NCBI GenBank assembly: GCA_013813185.1
Contig: JACCSD010000270.1
Location: 1 to 7,627, forward strand
Direction of reading: 5' to 3'
DNA from: Burkholderiaceae bacterium
Lineage (GTDB): Bacteria > Pseudomonadota > Gammaproteobacteria > Burkholderiales > Burkholderiaceae_F
Length of the DNA stretch: 7,627 bases
The position numbers were made by a program, and so were the translations under genes. Shown one piece after another: positions 1-5,749 of this stretch. Numbering within the stretch: the stretch's first letter is position 1; each line of letters begins with the position of its first letter. A model generated the notes under the pieces. It was not told the DNA's origin. It saw only the letters and a program-made list of their open reading frames with translations, and did not search any database.

Positions 1-485
1 ACCTGTCGGATCTGTTTTCTGCACCGGCTCGCGTGTGGTCGATCGCCGGCAGCCTGTTGCAGCCGATCATTGCCGCCGGCCGCATCGGATCGCAGGTCGA
101 CGCCGCCACTGCGCGGCGGGACCAGGCTGAGATCGGTTACGTGCAATCGGTGCAGGCGGCGTTTCGGGACGCACACGATGCGCTGGTCGCGCTTCGCAGT
201 GCACGCGATATCTTCGTCGCGCAAGATGACCGGCGCACGCAGTTGATCGGTGCGCTGCGGCTTTCAGACCTGCGCTACAAGAGCGGGTATTCGAGCTTCA
301 TCGACGTGCTCGATAATCAACGCAACCTGCTCGATGCTGAGCGTGCGCGAGTGAATGCGTTGCGCGACAGACAGACTGCGCTGGTCGACCTGTACAAAGC
401 GCTGGGCGGCGGCTGGTCGCCGGAAGTCTTCGCACAAAGTGCGGCGCAACCCGCGGCGCAGACTTCGGCGGCGCTGGCGCGCTGA
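1..485 (+). CDS. Outer-membrane efflux channel, NodT/OprM (TolC-like) family, C-terminal part
   Basis: This is the 3' part of an outer-membrane factor that would form the exit duct of a tripartite (RND- or MFS-type) export pump. The first complete codon is at 3, and about 160 residues are present of a family that usually has roughly 470-500. The fragment shows the usual C-terminal pattern: a stretch resembling the beta-barrel/helix boundary (SLLQPIIAAGRI), then long heptad-rich amphipathic helices. It also carries the family signature RYKSGYSSFIDVLDNQRNLLDAE (from about nt 273) and ends LVDLYKALGGGW, a typical outer-membrane-factor end. An Ala/Gln-rich tail follows before TGA (483-485). The start, signal peptide and lipobox lie outside the window. 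In this family the pump and adaptor genes usually lie just upstream. The family call is confident; the substrate is unknown. Confidence 0.93.
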   Translation, partial: LSDLFSAPARVWSIAGSLLQPIIAAGRIGSQVDAATARRDQAEIGYVQSVQAAFRDAHDALVALRSARDIFVAQDDRRTQLIGALRLSDLRYKSGYSSFIDVLDNQRNLLDAERARVNALRDRQTALVDLYKALGGGWSPEVFAQSAAQPAAQTSAALAR

Positions 486-512
486 TCGCTACGCGGAACT
501 GCCCGCCAGCGC
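471..512. repeat. 9-bp inverted repeat spanning both convergent stop codons
   Basis: GCGCTGGCG (471-479) and CGCCAGCGC (504-512) are perfect complements with a 24-base loop that contains the efflux-channel TGA (483-485) and the LysR TAG (491-489). RNA from either strand could fold it, so it might act as a shared 3'-end structure. There is no T tract on either side, and each arm encodes Ala-Leu-Ala in its own gene, so it could be a chance product of GC-rich alanine codons. Confidence 0.35.
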
Positions 513-1412
513 TTCCTCGACGGGCGCGCCGTCGATCTTCCACGTCTTACGCACGATGTCGAGCAACGCGGCGATGATCGGCTCATCGGTGCGGCTAGCC
601 GAACAGACAAACCACAGGGCAGTGTCGATCGCAGCGCGCGTCCAAATCACGACATCTCCCGCTCGCTCGAGCCGGCGTGCCACATCGTCTCTGATCAACC
701 CGACCCCGAGCCCGGATACGACCAGATTGGTAATCACGCTTTCGTCGTCGGCCTGCACCGACGCTCTCGGCGGCGGCAACGACCGCTGCGCGAACAGGTC
801 TCCGACCAGTCGCGTGTGGGTGCTGATGTCGGGCGTACCGATCCACGGCAGCCGGCTGATCGCGTCCCATTGCGCGCCATCGACGCGATCGGCCCACGCG
901 GCCGGCGCGGCGACCCGATAAATCAGGCGCCGCAACGGCAGCGAAAAAAACTCGGAACCCGCAACGTCTCCAAAGAAAAAGCTCGCATCGAGCCCGCCGC
1001 TCTGGACCTCCGCCAGCGCAGCACCCGACATTGCGTGGTGCAATTCGAGCTTCAAGCGAGGATGCGTATCGCGCGCGAGCGACAGCAACTCGCCCAGGCG
1101 ATTCGATTCCGGGTCGGCCACCGTTCCCACGCGCAGCATTCCCGTGATGTCTCCGTGCATCCGTTGCGCGGCGCGCTTTACGTCGTCGGCTGCGCTTAGA
1201 GCACGACGCGCGTGTTTCAGCAACTCGCCGCCGGCCGCGGTCAACTCCATTCCAGTCGATGCTCGCGCGAACAGACGCACGCCAAGCTCGCCTTCGAGCG
1301 CCTTGATGTGGCCGCTGACCGCGGGCTGGCTCAAATGAAGCCGCTCGGCTGCCCGGGTTAAATGGCTTTCCTCGGCTACCGCCGCAAACGTTCGAAGCTG
1401 ATAAAGCTCCAT
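489..1412 (-). CDS. LysR-family transcriptional regulator
   Basis: A 307-residue protein of standard LysR length. The N-terminal winged helix-turn-helix is clear at about residues 1-60: MELYQLRTFAAVAEESHLTRAAERLHLSQPAVSGHIKALEGELG, ending in the LFAR and LTAAG motifs. A linker helix (about 60-88) follows, then the effector-binding region (about 90-295), with LRVGTVAD at its first strand and VVSGLGVGLIRDDV near the end. ATG 1412 is chosen because MELYQLRTF is the normal LysR beginning and a purine-rich AAAGGGCGG lies just upstream; an in-frame ATG at 1472 would add 20 atypical residues. The gene faces the efflux channel gene tail to tail and is divergent from the DUF3563-like gene. LysR proteins commonly bind T-N11-A palindromes in the divergent promoter, and such a site is present here. 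The effector and targets cannot be told from sequence. Confidence 0.95.
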   Translation of the reverse strand: MELYQLRTFAAVAEESHLTRAAERLHLSQPAVSGHIKALEGELGVRLFARASTGMELTAAGGELLKHARRALSAADDVKRAAQRMHGDITGMLRVGTVADPESNRLGELLSLARDTHPRLKLELHHAMSGAALAEVQSGGLDASFFFGDVAGSEFFSLPLRRLIYRVAAPAAWADRVDGAQWDAISRLPWIGTPDISTHTRLVGDLFAQRSLPPPRASVQADDESVITNLVVSGLGVGLIRDDVARRLERAGDVVIWTRAAIDTALWFVCSASRTDEPIIAALLDIVRKTWKIDGAPVEEALAGSSA

Positions 1413-1428
1413 GTTCCGCCCTTTGATG

Positions 1429-1441
1429 CTCGTATCACGAG
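1429..1441. repeat. 5-bp inverted repeat near the LysR start
   Basis: CTCGT (1429-1433) and ACGAG (1437-1441) are separated by ATC. The repeat lies 17 bp upstream of the LysR ATG, where bound protein or RNA structure could affect expression. It is short, and function is uncertain. Confidence 0.25.
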
Positions 1442-1470
1442 ATTGCGCACCGCCGCAAATATGACTGAGC

Positions 1471-1539
1471 ATAATCGGCAGGACTGATCGTAAGCATCTG
1501 AAATTACGATTTTATTTCCCCTTACTTCGGGCCGATTAT
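1471..1539. repeat. 9-bp inverted repeat flanking the candidate operator
   Basis: ATAATCGGC (1471-1479) and GCCGATTAT (1531-1539) are perfect reverse complements 51 bp apart, lying either side of the 24-bp palindrome. They could be two half-sites or secondary operators for the divergent LysR and DUF3563-like promoters. The arms are too far apart for a stable small hairpin, so paired protein binding is the more likely reading if they are functional. Confidence 0.4.
1487..1510. promoter_or_regulatory. Candidate LysR-type operator (24-bp palindrome)
   Basis: ATCGTAA (1487-1493) and TTACGAT (1504-1510) form a perfect 7-bp inverted repeat with a 10-base spacer. Within it T1491 and A1503 satisfy the T-N11-A pattern typical of LysR boxes. 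It lies 75 bp upstream of the LysR start and 83 bp upstream of the DUF3563-like start, in the expected divergent intergenic position. The palindrome is seen directly; its use by this LysR protein is inferred. Confidence 0.5.
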
Positions 1540-1550
1540 TGCATTGTGCA

Positions 1551-1570
1551 AGGCAGCAATTCAGCTGCCT
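1551..1570 (+). promoter_or_regulatory. Hairpin in the leader of the DUF3563-like gene
   Basis: AGGCAGC (1551-1557) pairs perfectly with GCTGCCT (1564-1570) around a six-base loop. The hairpin ends 11 bp before the GGAGG Shine-Dalgarno sequence (1582-1586). It is preceded by a smaller palindrome, TGCA-TTG-TGCA (1540-1550). No T run follows, so it is not a standard terminator. If transcribed it would be a 5'-leader stem that could affect mRNA stability or translation; as DNA it could be a protein-binding site. Confidence 0.4.
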
Positions 1571-1592
1571 GGGACGAAATTGGAGGTCACTC

Positions 1593-1916
1593 ATGCTTAG
1601 TTGGACATTCAACAATCTGACCGGGCTCTTCCCGCGCCTGTCTTCGCGGTCCGCGGCGCCGTCGGTGCCCCAACCGGCGGCCGTTCGCAACATGCCGGAG
1701 GAAGTTCCAGGGTCCGTGCTTGCGGCGAAGCCGAACCTCGCGGCGCGGCGAGCACAGGCGCTTCGAAGCCTATTTCCGAAGCTGTCGAGCTGGTTCGGCA
1801 GCCGCCGCGATGCGCTCTTCATTGGCGAGATCAACGATTACCTCGCACAGGCAAGCAATGTGACAGACCTCGAACAGCGCATTCGGCTGATCGAGCAGCA
1901 GCGGCATTTTTCGTAG
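1593..1916 (+). CDS. DUF3563-like small protein
   Basis: A 107-residue protein with no predicted enzyme motif. ATG 1593 is chosen because GGAGG at 1582-1586 lies six bases upstream; an in-frame upstream ATG at 1539 lacks this and would run through the leader hairpin. The C-terminal third (about residues 71-104, RRDALFIGEINDYL followed by NVTDLEQRIRLIEQQ) matches the pattern I recall for DUF3563 proteins: a Tyr-Leu-Ala helix, then an Asp-Leu-Glu-x-Arg helix. The N-terminal part is longer than in minimal DUF3563 proteins and is rich in Pro/Ala. A short motif occurs twice, LFPRLSS (residues 12-18) and LFPKLSS (60-66). There is no signal peptide or membrane segment. It is divergent from the LysR gene and may share its control region. 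Family assignment is from memory and moderately sure; function is unknown. Confidence 0.8.
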   Translation: MLSWTFNNLTGLFPRLSSRSAAPSVPQPAAVRNMPEEVPGSVLAAKPNLAARRAQALRSLFPKLSSWFGSRRDALFIGEINDYLAQASNVTDLEQRIRLIEQQRHFS

Positions 1917-1949
1917 GCTCGCTCGGGCGGAACCATAGAAGACCGCAGG

Positions 1950-1967
1950 CGCAGAGCTGATTCTGCG
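1950..1967 (+). other. Small hairpin downstream of the DUF3563-like gene
   Basis: CGCAGA (1950-1955) and TCTGCG (1962-1967) form a 6-bp stem with a six-base loop, 33 bp after the DUF3563-like stop. A 10-bp palindrome GACGCGCGTC follows at 1972-1981. No T tract is present, so any terminator role would be weak or Rho-assisted. Confidence 0.25.
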
Positions 1968-1969
1968 AC

Positions 1970-1999
1970 TTGACGCGCGTCGGTGGGAGGTCGTAGCGT
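1970..1999 (+). promoter_or_regulatory. Possible sigma-70 promoter for the STAND-SARP regulator
   Basis: TTGACG (1970-1975) lies 18 bp from TAGCGT (1994-1999), a good -35 match with a mediocre -10. Transcription would begin near 2006, leaving only about 14 bases of leader before ATG 2020. That would fit the lack of a Shine-Dalgarno sequence directly in front of that ATG. Visual match only. Confidence 0.3.
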
Positions 2000-2019
2000 G
2001 TGTCAGCCTTCGCTGAACC

Positions 2020-5000
2020 ATGCGCGACTCGCACTTCCCGGTCACGATCAAGACGAGCGCGCCCTCGCTCGACGGCGTCATCGAGCGTGCAAGGCTTGTC
2101 GATGCGCTAGCGAAACTGCCCGCGGCCGCTAAATGGCTGCAGGCGCCGTCGGGAACCGGAAAATCGACACTGGCGGCGAGTTATGCGCGCCGCAGTAGCA
2201 AACCGCTTGTCTGGTATCGGCTCGACGAGCGAGATAACGATCCGGCGTTTTTCTACGCGGAGTTCGCGCAGGCGATTCGCACGCAACTACGGCTCACGAG
2301 GCAATTACCAAAATTTTCCAGCGACGATCATGAGCGACAGCACGAGTTTGCGCAGCGTTTTGCTGCGGGGCTTAGCGGGCAACTAGCGAAGCCGGTGTTG
2401 ATCGTGCTGGACGACGTGCACCGCGTTACGAACGAGGAAATGCAGCGGGCGCTGGCTGCAATTGTTGCGGCTGCCGCGAACGGCGTCGAGCTTCTCTTCG
2501 TATCTCAGCCGATCGCACCTACATCATTCTTCGATTTAATCGGATCAAGACAGCTTGCCTTGTTGAACGATGCCGATCTGCGTTTCGAGGTCGACGAATG
2601 CACGGTGATGATCGCAGCCCTGCGCATCAGCGCCGCACACAGCGAAAGCATCGCCGCGCTAACCGGCGGCCACGCCGGGGCGCTGGTTCTCGCGTGCGAG
2701 CTGTTACGTGACACCGATCCGAAGAGTGCCCTCGGTGTCCAAACTGTCGAGCGCATTCATTCGCACTTGCTGACGAAACTGGTCGAGCGTATGCCACAGC
2801 CACAACGGGAGTTACTTCTACAGACCGCGTTCGTAACGCAACTCACGCGATCGATAGCAGTCGCGTTGGCTGGAACAGAAGCGGCGCTGCAACTCGACGC
2901 CCTGGTTGAGAGCGGGATACTGCGACGAGTCGGCGCGGGCGAGACAGAAGTGTTCGAAGCTCACGGCCTGGTCCGACAGGGCATGCAGGCGTTGACACAC
3001 TCGCGCCTAGGTCAAGCCGCAGCCCGAGCGCTGGCGGAGCACACAGCAAGCACACTGATCGAGTGTGGTCAGACGGAAGCGGCGTTTGCTTTGCTGGTCG
3101 AGAACCAATCGACGGCACGCGCAATCAGCGTTTTGCAGCAGCTTGCGGAACACTATGCGGCACGGGGGCAGATTGATCTGTTAATGGACTCGATCGCTAA
3201 ATTGCCAGCGCCCGACGTTCATTGCAATGCATGGCTTTGCTTCTGGACCGGACAAGCACTGCTACGAATCGATGAAGAACGGGCACGCGTCTGGTTTGCG
3301 CAGGCGCACTCGGCGTTTGGGACAGCTTCGGATGTATTCGGAATGCGGCTGGCTGCAGCCAGCATGGTCATTGCGTTCGGGCTCGAACACGCCGATTTGC
3401 GCGAACTGGAAATTTGGATTCAGCGCCACCGTGACGTTGGCGGCGAAACGCCGATCGCATCGACCGAAAGATTTGAGCCAACCCTACTGATGGCAATCGT
3501 TTGCGCCGCACTCATGCAGGGAGAGTATCCGGCACAGAGCAAATCCCTTGAGTCGATCCCGCGGCTGATGCAGCTTCTGGAGATGGAAAGTGTATGGCTA
3601 TCGCATGATCAACGAGTCCAAGCAGGCCGTCTCCTTATTGAACACGCGCGAGTCTTCCACGGCGACCAGATACAGGCATCCAACGCGATAGTTGCCACAC
3701 GACGACTGATTCAGGACGGCATCGGCGGCGCTTTACACCGAGGACGCTGGCTAATCGCCGCGGCGTATGCGCATTTCGAAGTGGGCAACACTGCCGCATC
3801 TTTAGAGTATCTGCAACAAGCACGCGCACTCGCTGAGCAAAGCAGTTCATTGCGATTACAGTTCGAGTTATCGCTCGCGCTGGCCGATCACTGGATGAAG
3901 GCGCAGATGCTGCCGCAAGCCGCCGCCGAGCTTGACCGCCTCGAGCATTTGGCCGGAGCTTGTCCGCCCGCACAGCGCGCCGAGTTCGCGCGAATCATGG
4001 CGCGCCTGTTGTTGCTGCAAGAGCGGCATACGGACGGGCTTCGCTGGGCGGAGGATGCGATGCGTTTGGCAGTTCCAGCCGGTTTCAATGGAGCCAATTT
4101 ACGCAAGTTCGAAGTCGAGCTTGTCTACGCGCTTGCCGCTAATGAACGCCTAGCGGACGCCCTGACGTTGATCAAACAGCATGATGCCGTCCCGATAGAA
4201 GCCGGTTTTGCAATAGCGCACTGCCTGCAATTTTTGATGACCGGCGGCATCGATCAACACTTGCGCAGTGGCTTAAAGAACGCGAGGCAAATTAACTTCC
4301 TCAATTTGCTAGACCGCGCGCGTCAACCCTTGACGCGTATATGCGAAGCAGCACTAGACAACAACATTGAATCGGAGTTCGTACAGCAACTGATAGCGAT
4401 AAAGAAGTTGAAGCCATCCCCGGCGGCCGGGCCAACGTGGCCCTGGCCCGTACGCGTCAAGACGCTCGGTGAGTTTCGCCTAGATATTGGTGGCCGTTTC
4501 TACCGACCGTCCCACAAGGCGCAGGACAAACCGCTTGAGCTACTCAGACTCCTGATTACGAGCCAGGCACTCGGTCGCGAATTCGCCGAAAAATCCTGGA
4601 TCGTCGAGCGATTGTGGCCCGATGCGGACGCAGATAGTGCGCGCAAGTCACTTGATATGGCGATCAGCCGCTTGCGCAAGTTGCTCGAATGTGAAGATGC
4701 CATCCTGGTCAGTGAAGGGCGCGTGCGACTGTCCCCGATCCGTGTTTGGACGGATATCAAACCATTGCGGGACGCGCTCGCAGATGTACGGAAAGCTCGT
4801 GATGACCACGCAAGCAGCCGCGCGAGAACGATCGATCAGGCTGCCTCAAGCGTGAAAGCCGTTCTGACCCATTACAAGGGGGTCTTCTGTGCGGGAGAAG
4901 AGGAATCCCCTTGGTTATTGGCGGGCCGGGAGGCGATCGCATCTAGTGTTCGGCATGTGTTGCTGACCGCGGATTCCATTCTGGCTGGCTCACCAGACTC

Positions 5001-5220
5001 CGACCTAATTCCGGCGCTTCGGCAGGCTTTACTGCACGATCCGGCTTCCGAGGATTTAGCTCGAGCCCTGATGCGTGCGCACCTACGCTGCGGACAAAAA
5101 AGCGAGGCTTTGAGTGTTTATCGACGACTGCGTGACATGCTTTCCCTGCTGATGGGGCTTGCACCTTCCTCTGAAACCGAGCAAATTCGCGATCGAGCAC
5201 TCTCGCGCGAGTCACAGTAG
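2020..5220 (+). CDS. MalT-like STAND ATPase fused to SARP-type winged helix and BTAD domain (transcriptional regulator)
   Basis: A 1066-residue cytoplasmic regulator with three parts. (1) Residues about 17-330 are a MalT-type STAND ATPase: Walker A APSGTGKST (42-50), Walker B PVLIVLDDVH (125-134), the LLFVSQ strand (158-163) and a GGHAGALVLA motif (217-226) where MalT proteins have GW-x-x-x-L. (2) Residues about 330-800 are Ala/Leu-rich helical pairs that read as TPR-like repeats. (3) Residues about 811-905 are an OmpR-like winged helix of SARP type (VKTLGEFRLDIGG, then RLWPDADADSARKSLDMAISRLRKLL), followed by a BTAD domain (910-1060, starting WTDIKPLRDAL and ending with ALSVYRRLRDMLSLLMGLAPS). 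No C-terminal LuxR HTH is present, so DNA binding would be by the SARP domain. Proteins of this kind are thought to switch by ATP binding, ligand sensing and oligomerisation; the ligand is unknown. An in-frame TGA at 2014 makes ATG 2020 the earliest start. Third-position A/T is common (18 of 50 codons sampled from 2173). Confidence 0.92.
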   Translation: MRDSHFPVTIKTSAPSLDGVIERARLVDALAKLPAAAKWLQAPSGTGKSTLAASYARRSSKPLVWYRLDERDNDPAFFYAEFAQAIRTQLRLTRQLPKFSSDDHERQHEFAQRFAAGLSGQLAKPVLIVLDDVHRVTNEEMQRALAAIVAAAANGVELLFVSQPIAPTSFFDLIGSRQLALLNDADLRFEVDECTVMIAALRISAAHSESIAALTGGHAGALVLACELLRDTDPKSALGVQTVERIHSHLLTKLVERMPQPQRELLLQTAFVTQLTRSIAVALAGTEAALQLDALVESGILRRVGAGETEVFEAHGLVRQGMQALTHSRLGQAAARALAEHTASTLIECGQTEAAFALLVENQSTARAISVLQQLAEHYAARGQIDLLMDSIAKLPAPDVHCNAWLCFWTGQALLRIDEERARVWFAQAHSAFGTASDVFGMRLAAASMVIAFGLEHADLRELEIWIQRHRDVGGETPIASTERFEPTLLMAIVCAALMQGEYPAQSKSLESIPRLMQLLEMESVWLSHDQRVQAGRLLIEHARVFHGDQIQASNAIVATRRLIQDGIGGALHRGRWLIAAAYAHFEVGNTAASLEYLQQARALAEQSSSLRLQFELSLALADHWMKAQMLPQAAAELDRLEHLAGACPPAQRAEFARIMARLLLLQERHTDGLRWAEDAMRLAVPAGFNGANLRKFEVELVYALAANERLADALTLIKQHDAVPIEAGFAIAHCLQFLMTGGIDQHLRSGLKNARQINFLNLLDRARQPLTRICEAALDNNIESEFVQQLIAIKKLKPSPAAGPTWPWPVRVKTLGEFRLDIGGRFYRPSHKAQDKPLELLRLLITSQALGREFAEKSWIVERLWPDADADSARKSLDMAISRLRKLLECEDAILVSEGRVRLSPIRVWTDIKPLRDALADVRKARDDHASSRARTIDQAASSVKAVLTHYKGVFCAGEEESPWLLAGREAIASSVRHVLLTADSILAGSPDSDLIPALRQALLHDPASEDLARALMRAHLRCGQKSEALSVYRRLRDMLSLLMGLAPSSETEQIRDRALSRESQ

Positions 5221-5255
5221 TTTTGTCACTAACTTGGCAGCGGTTAAGGAGGACC

Positions 5256-5444
5256 ATGACTGAGGACAATAGAGGTTTCAATACACGGACACTTATTAAC
5301 AAGTTAAGAGAGGCGTCCACGGCGATCGACGACGCACCGGAGGGTGTGCGAGAGCGAGAAGCGCTGCAGCAGGCACGTACCGCGCTCGACGCTGCAATCC
5401 GAAACCTCAGTGAGACAGGGACTTTCGGAGGCAGCACGGGTTAG
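5256..5444 (+). CDS. Small hypothetical protein, helical, soluble
   Basis: A 62-residue protein I do not recognise. ATG 5256 is chosen because TAAGGAGG (5245-5252) lies just upstream, a near-perfect Shine-Dalgarno sequence with a short 3-base gap. A TTG at 5223 in the same frame has no such site. The sequence is charged and helix-forming from about residue 9 to 55: NTRTLINKLREASTAIDD, then REREALQQARTALDAAIRNLSE. The helices are separated by a short Pro-Glu-Gly turn, suggesting a two-helix hairpin or a dimeric coiled coil. The tail is Gly/Ser/Thr-rich. There is no signal peptide, membrane segment or cysteine. It starts 35 bp after the large regulator and is followed by a strong hairpin, so it is probably the last gene of that transcript and might be a partner of the regulator. 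Confidence 0.75.
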   Translation: MTEDNRGFNTRTLINKLREASTAIDDAPEGVREREALQQARTALDAAIRNLSETGTFGGSTG

Positions 5445-5483
5445 GATACTGATAGGTAATGTTAATTGACCGAAATCAAACGG

Positions 5484-5515
5484 AGTCGCAGCGCCGGGGG
5501 CGGCGCTACGACTTT
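5484..5515. terminator. Bidirectional intrinsic-terminator-like hairpin
   Basis: GTCGCAGCGCCG (5485-5496) pairs with CGGCGCTACGAC (5501-5512) around a GGGG loop, with one C-A mismatch; A5484-T5513 extends the stem to 13 positions. The T tract is short (TTT at 5513-5515 on +; on - a split run, TTT-GA-TTT). It sits between converging transcripts, 40 bp after the small helical gene stop and 9 bp from the lipoprotein gene stop, which suits a shared terminator. Confidence 0.65.
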
Positions 5516-5523
5516 GCTGCTAA

Positions 5524-5667
5524 TTAAGCACCCGTCCCACGATCGACCGGCATGAAGGTCTCAACGTGATCTTCGGCGTAATCGCCCGGTACGCTCACAC
5601 AGCCCGCGGCCAACAATGCAACTACGGCGGCGGTGATCACTGATAGAATTTTGCTATTGCGTTTCAT
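5524..5667 (-). CDS. Small lipoprotein
   Basis: A 47-residue protein with a clear lipoprotein signal: a basic start (MKRNSK), a hydrophobic core (about residues 7-20) and a lipobox ending LLAAGC, placing the lipidated cysteine at residue 23. The mature part would be only 25 residues, acidic, starting CVSVPGDYAEDHVETF. The residues after the cysteine are Val-Ser, not Asp, so there is no classical inner-membrane retention signal and outer-membrane anchoring is likely. ATG 5667 is supported by AGGAG six bases upstream; a longer in-frame start at 5832 would bury the signal peptide and overlap the neighbouring gene. It lies 82 bp downstream of the 142-residue membrane protein gene on the same strand and may be co-transcribed with it. 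I do not recognise the family. Confidence 0.8.
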   Translation of the reverse strand: MKRNSKILSVITAAVVALLAAGCVSVPGDYAEDHVETFMPVDRGTGA

Positions 5668-5698
5668 AACTATCTCCTGGTTGGACTGCTTGGTTGAA

Positions 5699-5712
5699 CT
5701 CCCGGATGGGAG
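5699..5712 (-). other. Short hairpin between the two minus-strand envelope genes
   Basis: CTCCC (5699-5703) pairs with GGGAG (5708-5712) around GGAT, with outer arms GTTGA (5693-5697) and TCAAC (5720-5724) that could extend it imperfectly. It lies in the 82-bp gap before the lipoprotein gene. It could protect or attenuate a bicistronic message, or be chance. No T tract on the minus strand was seen. Confidence 0.25.
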
Positions 5713-5749
5713 GGTTACATCAACGGAAATGCACCGATGATTTGAGTGC

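Noticed and set aside
355..921. Plus-strand open frame of 188 codons crossing the efflux channel end and the LysR gene
   Set aside because: It is a shadow frame with Arg/Ser-rich, low-complexity translation and no Shine-Dalgarno sequence; both real genes here have clear family motifs in other frames.
1413..1592. Sigma-70 promoters for the LysR and DUF3563-like genes
   Set aside because: Several partial matches exist on both strands, but none had both a fair -35 and -10 at 16-18 bp spacing.
2020..5220. Recent horizontal transfer of the large regulator gene
   Set aside because: Third-position A/T is frequent (18 of 50 codons sampled from 2173), but a similar sample from the response regulator gene gave 11 of 35, so the difference is too small to claim; no repeats, integrase or tRNA flank the gene.
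5223..5258. TTG at 5223 as start of the small helical protein
   Set aside because: No Shine-Dalgarno sequence precedes it, whereas ATG 5256 has TAAGGAGG directly upstream.
4943..5437. Minus-strand open frame of 164 codons opposite the BTAD end and the small helical gene
   Set aside because: It is antisense to the well-supported BTAD coding region, its translation lacks recognisable motifs, and it spans two genes; typical of GC-rich shadow frames.
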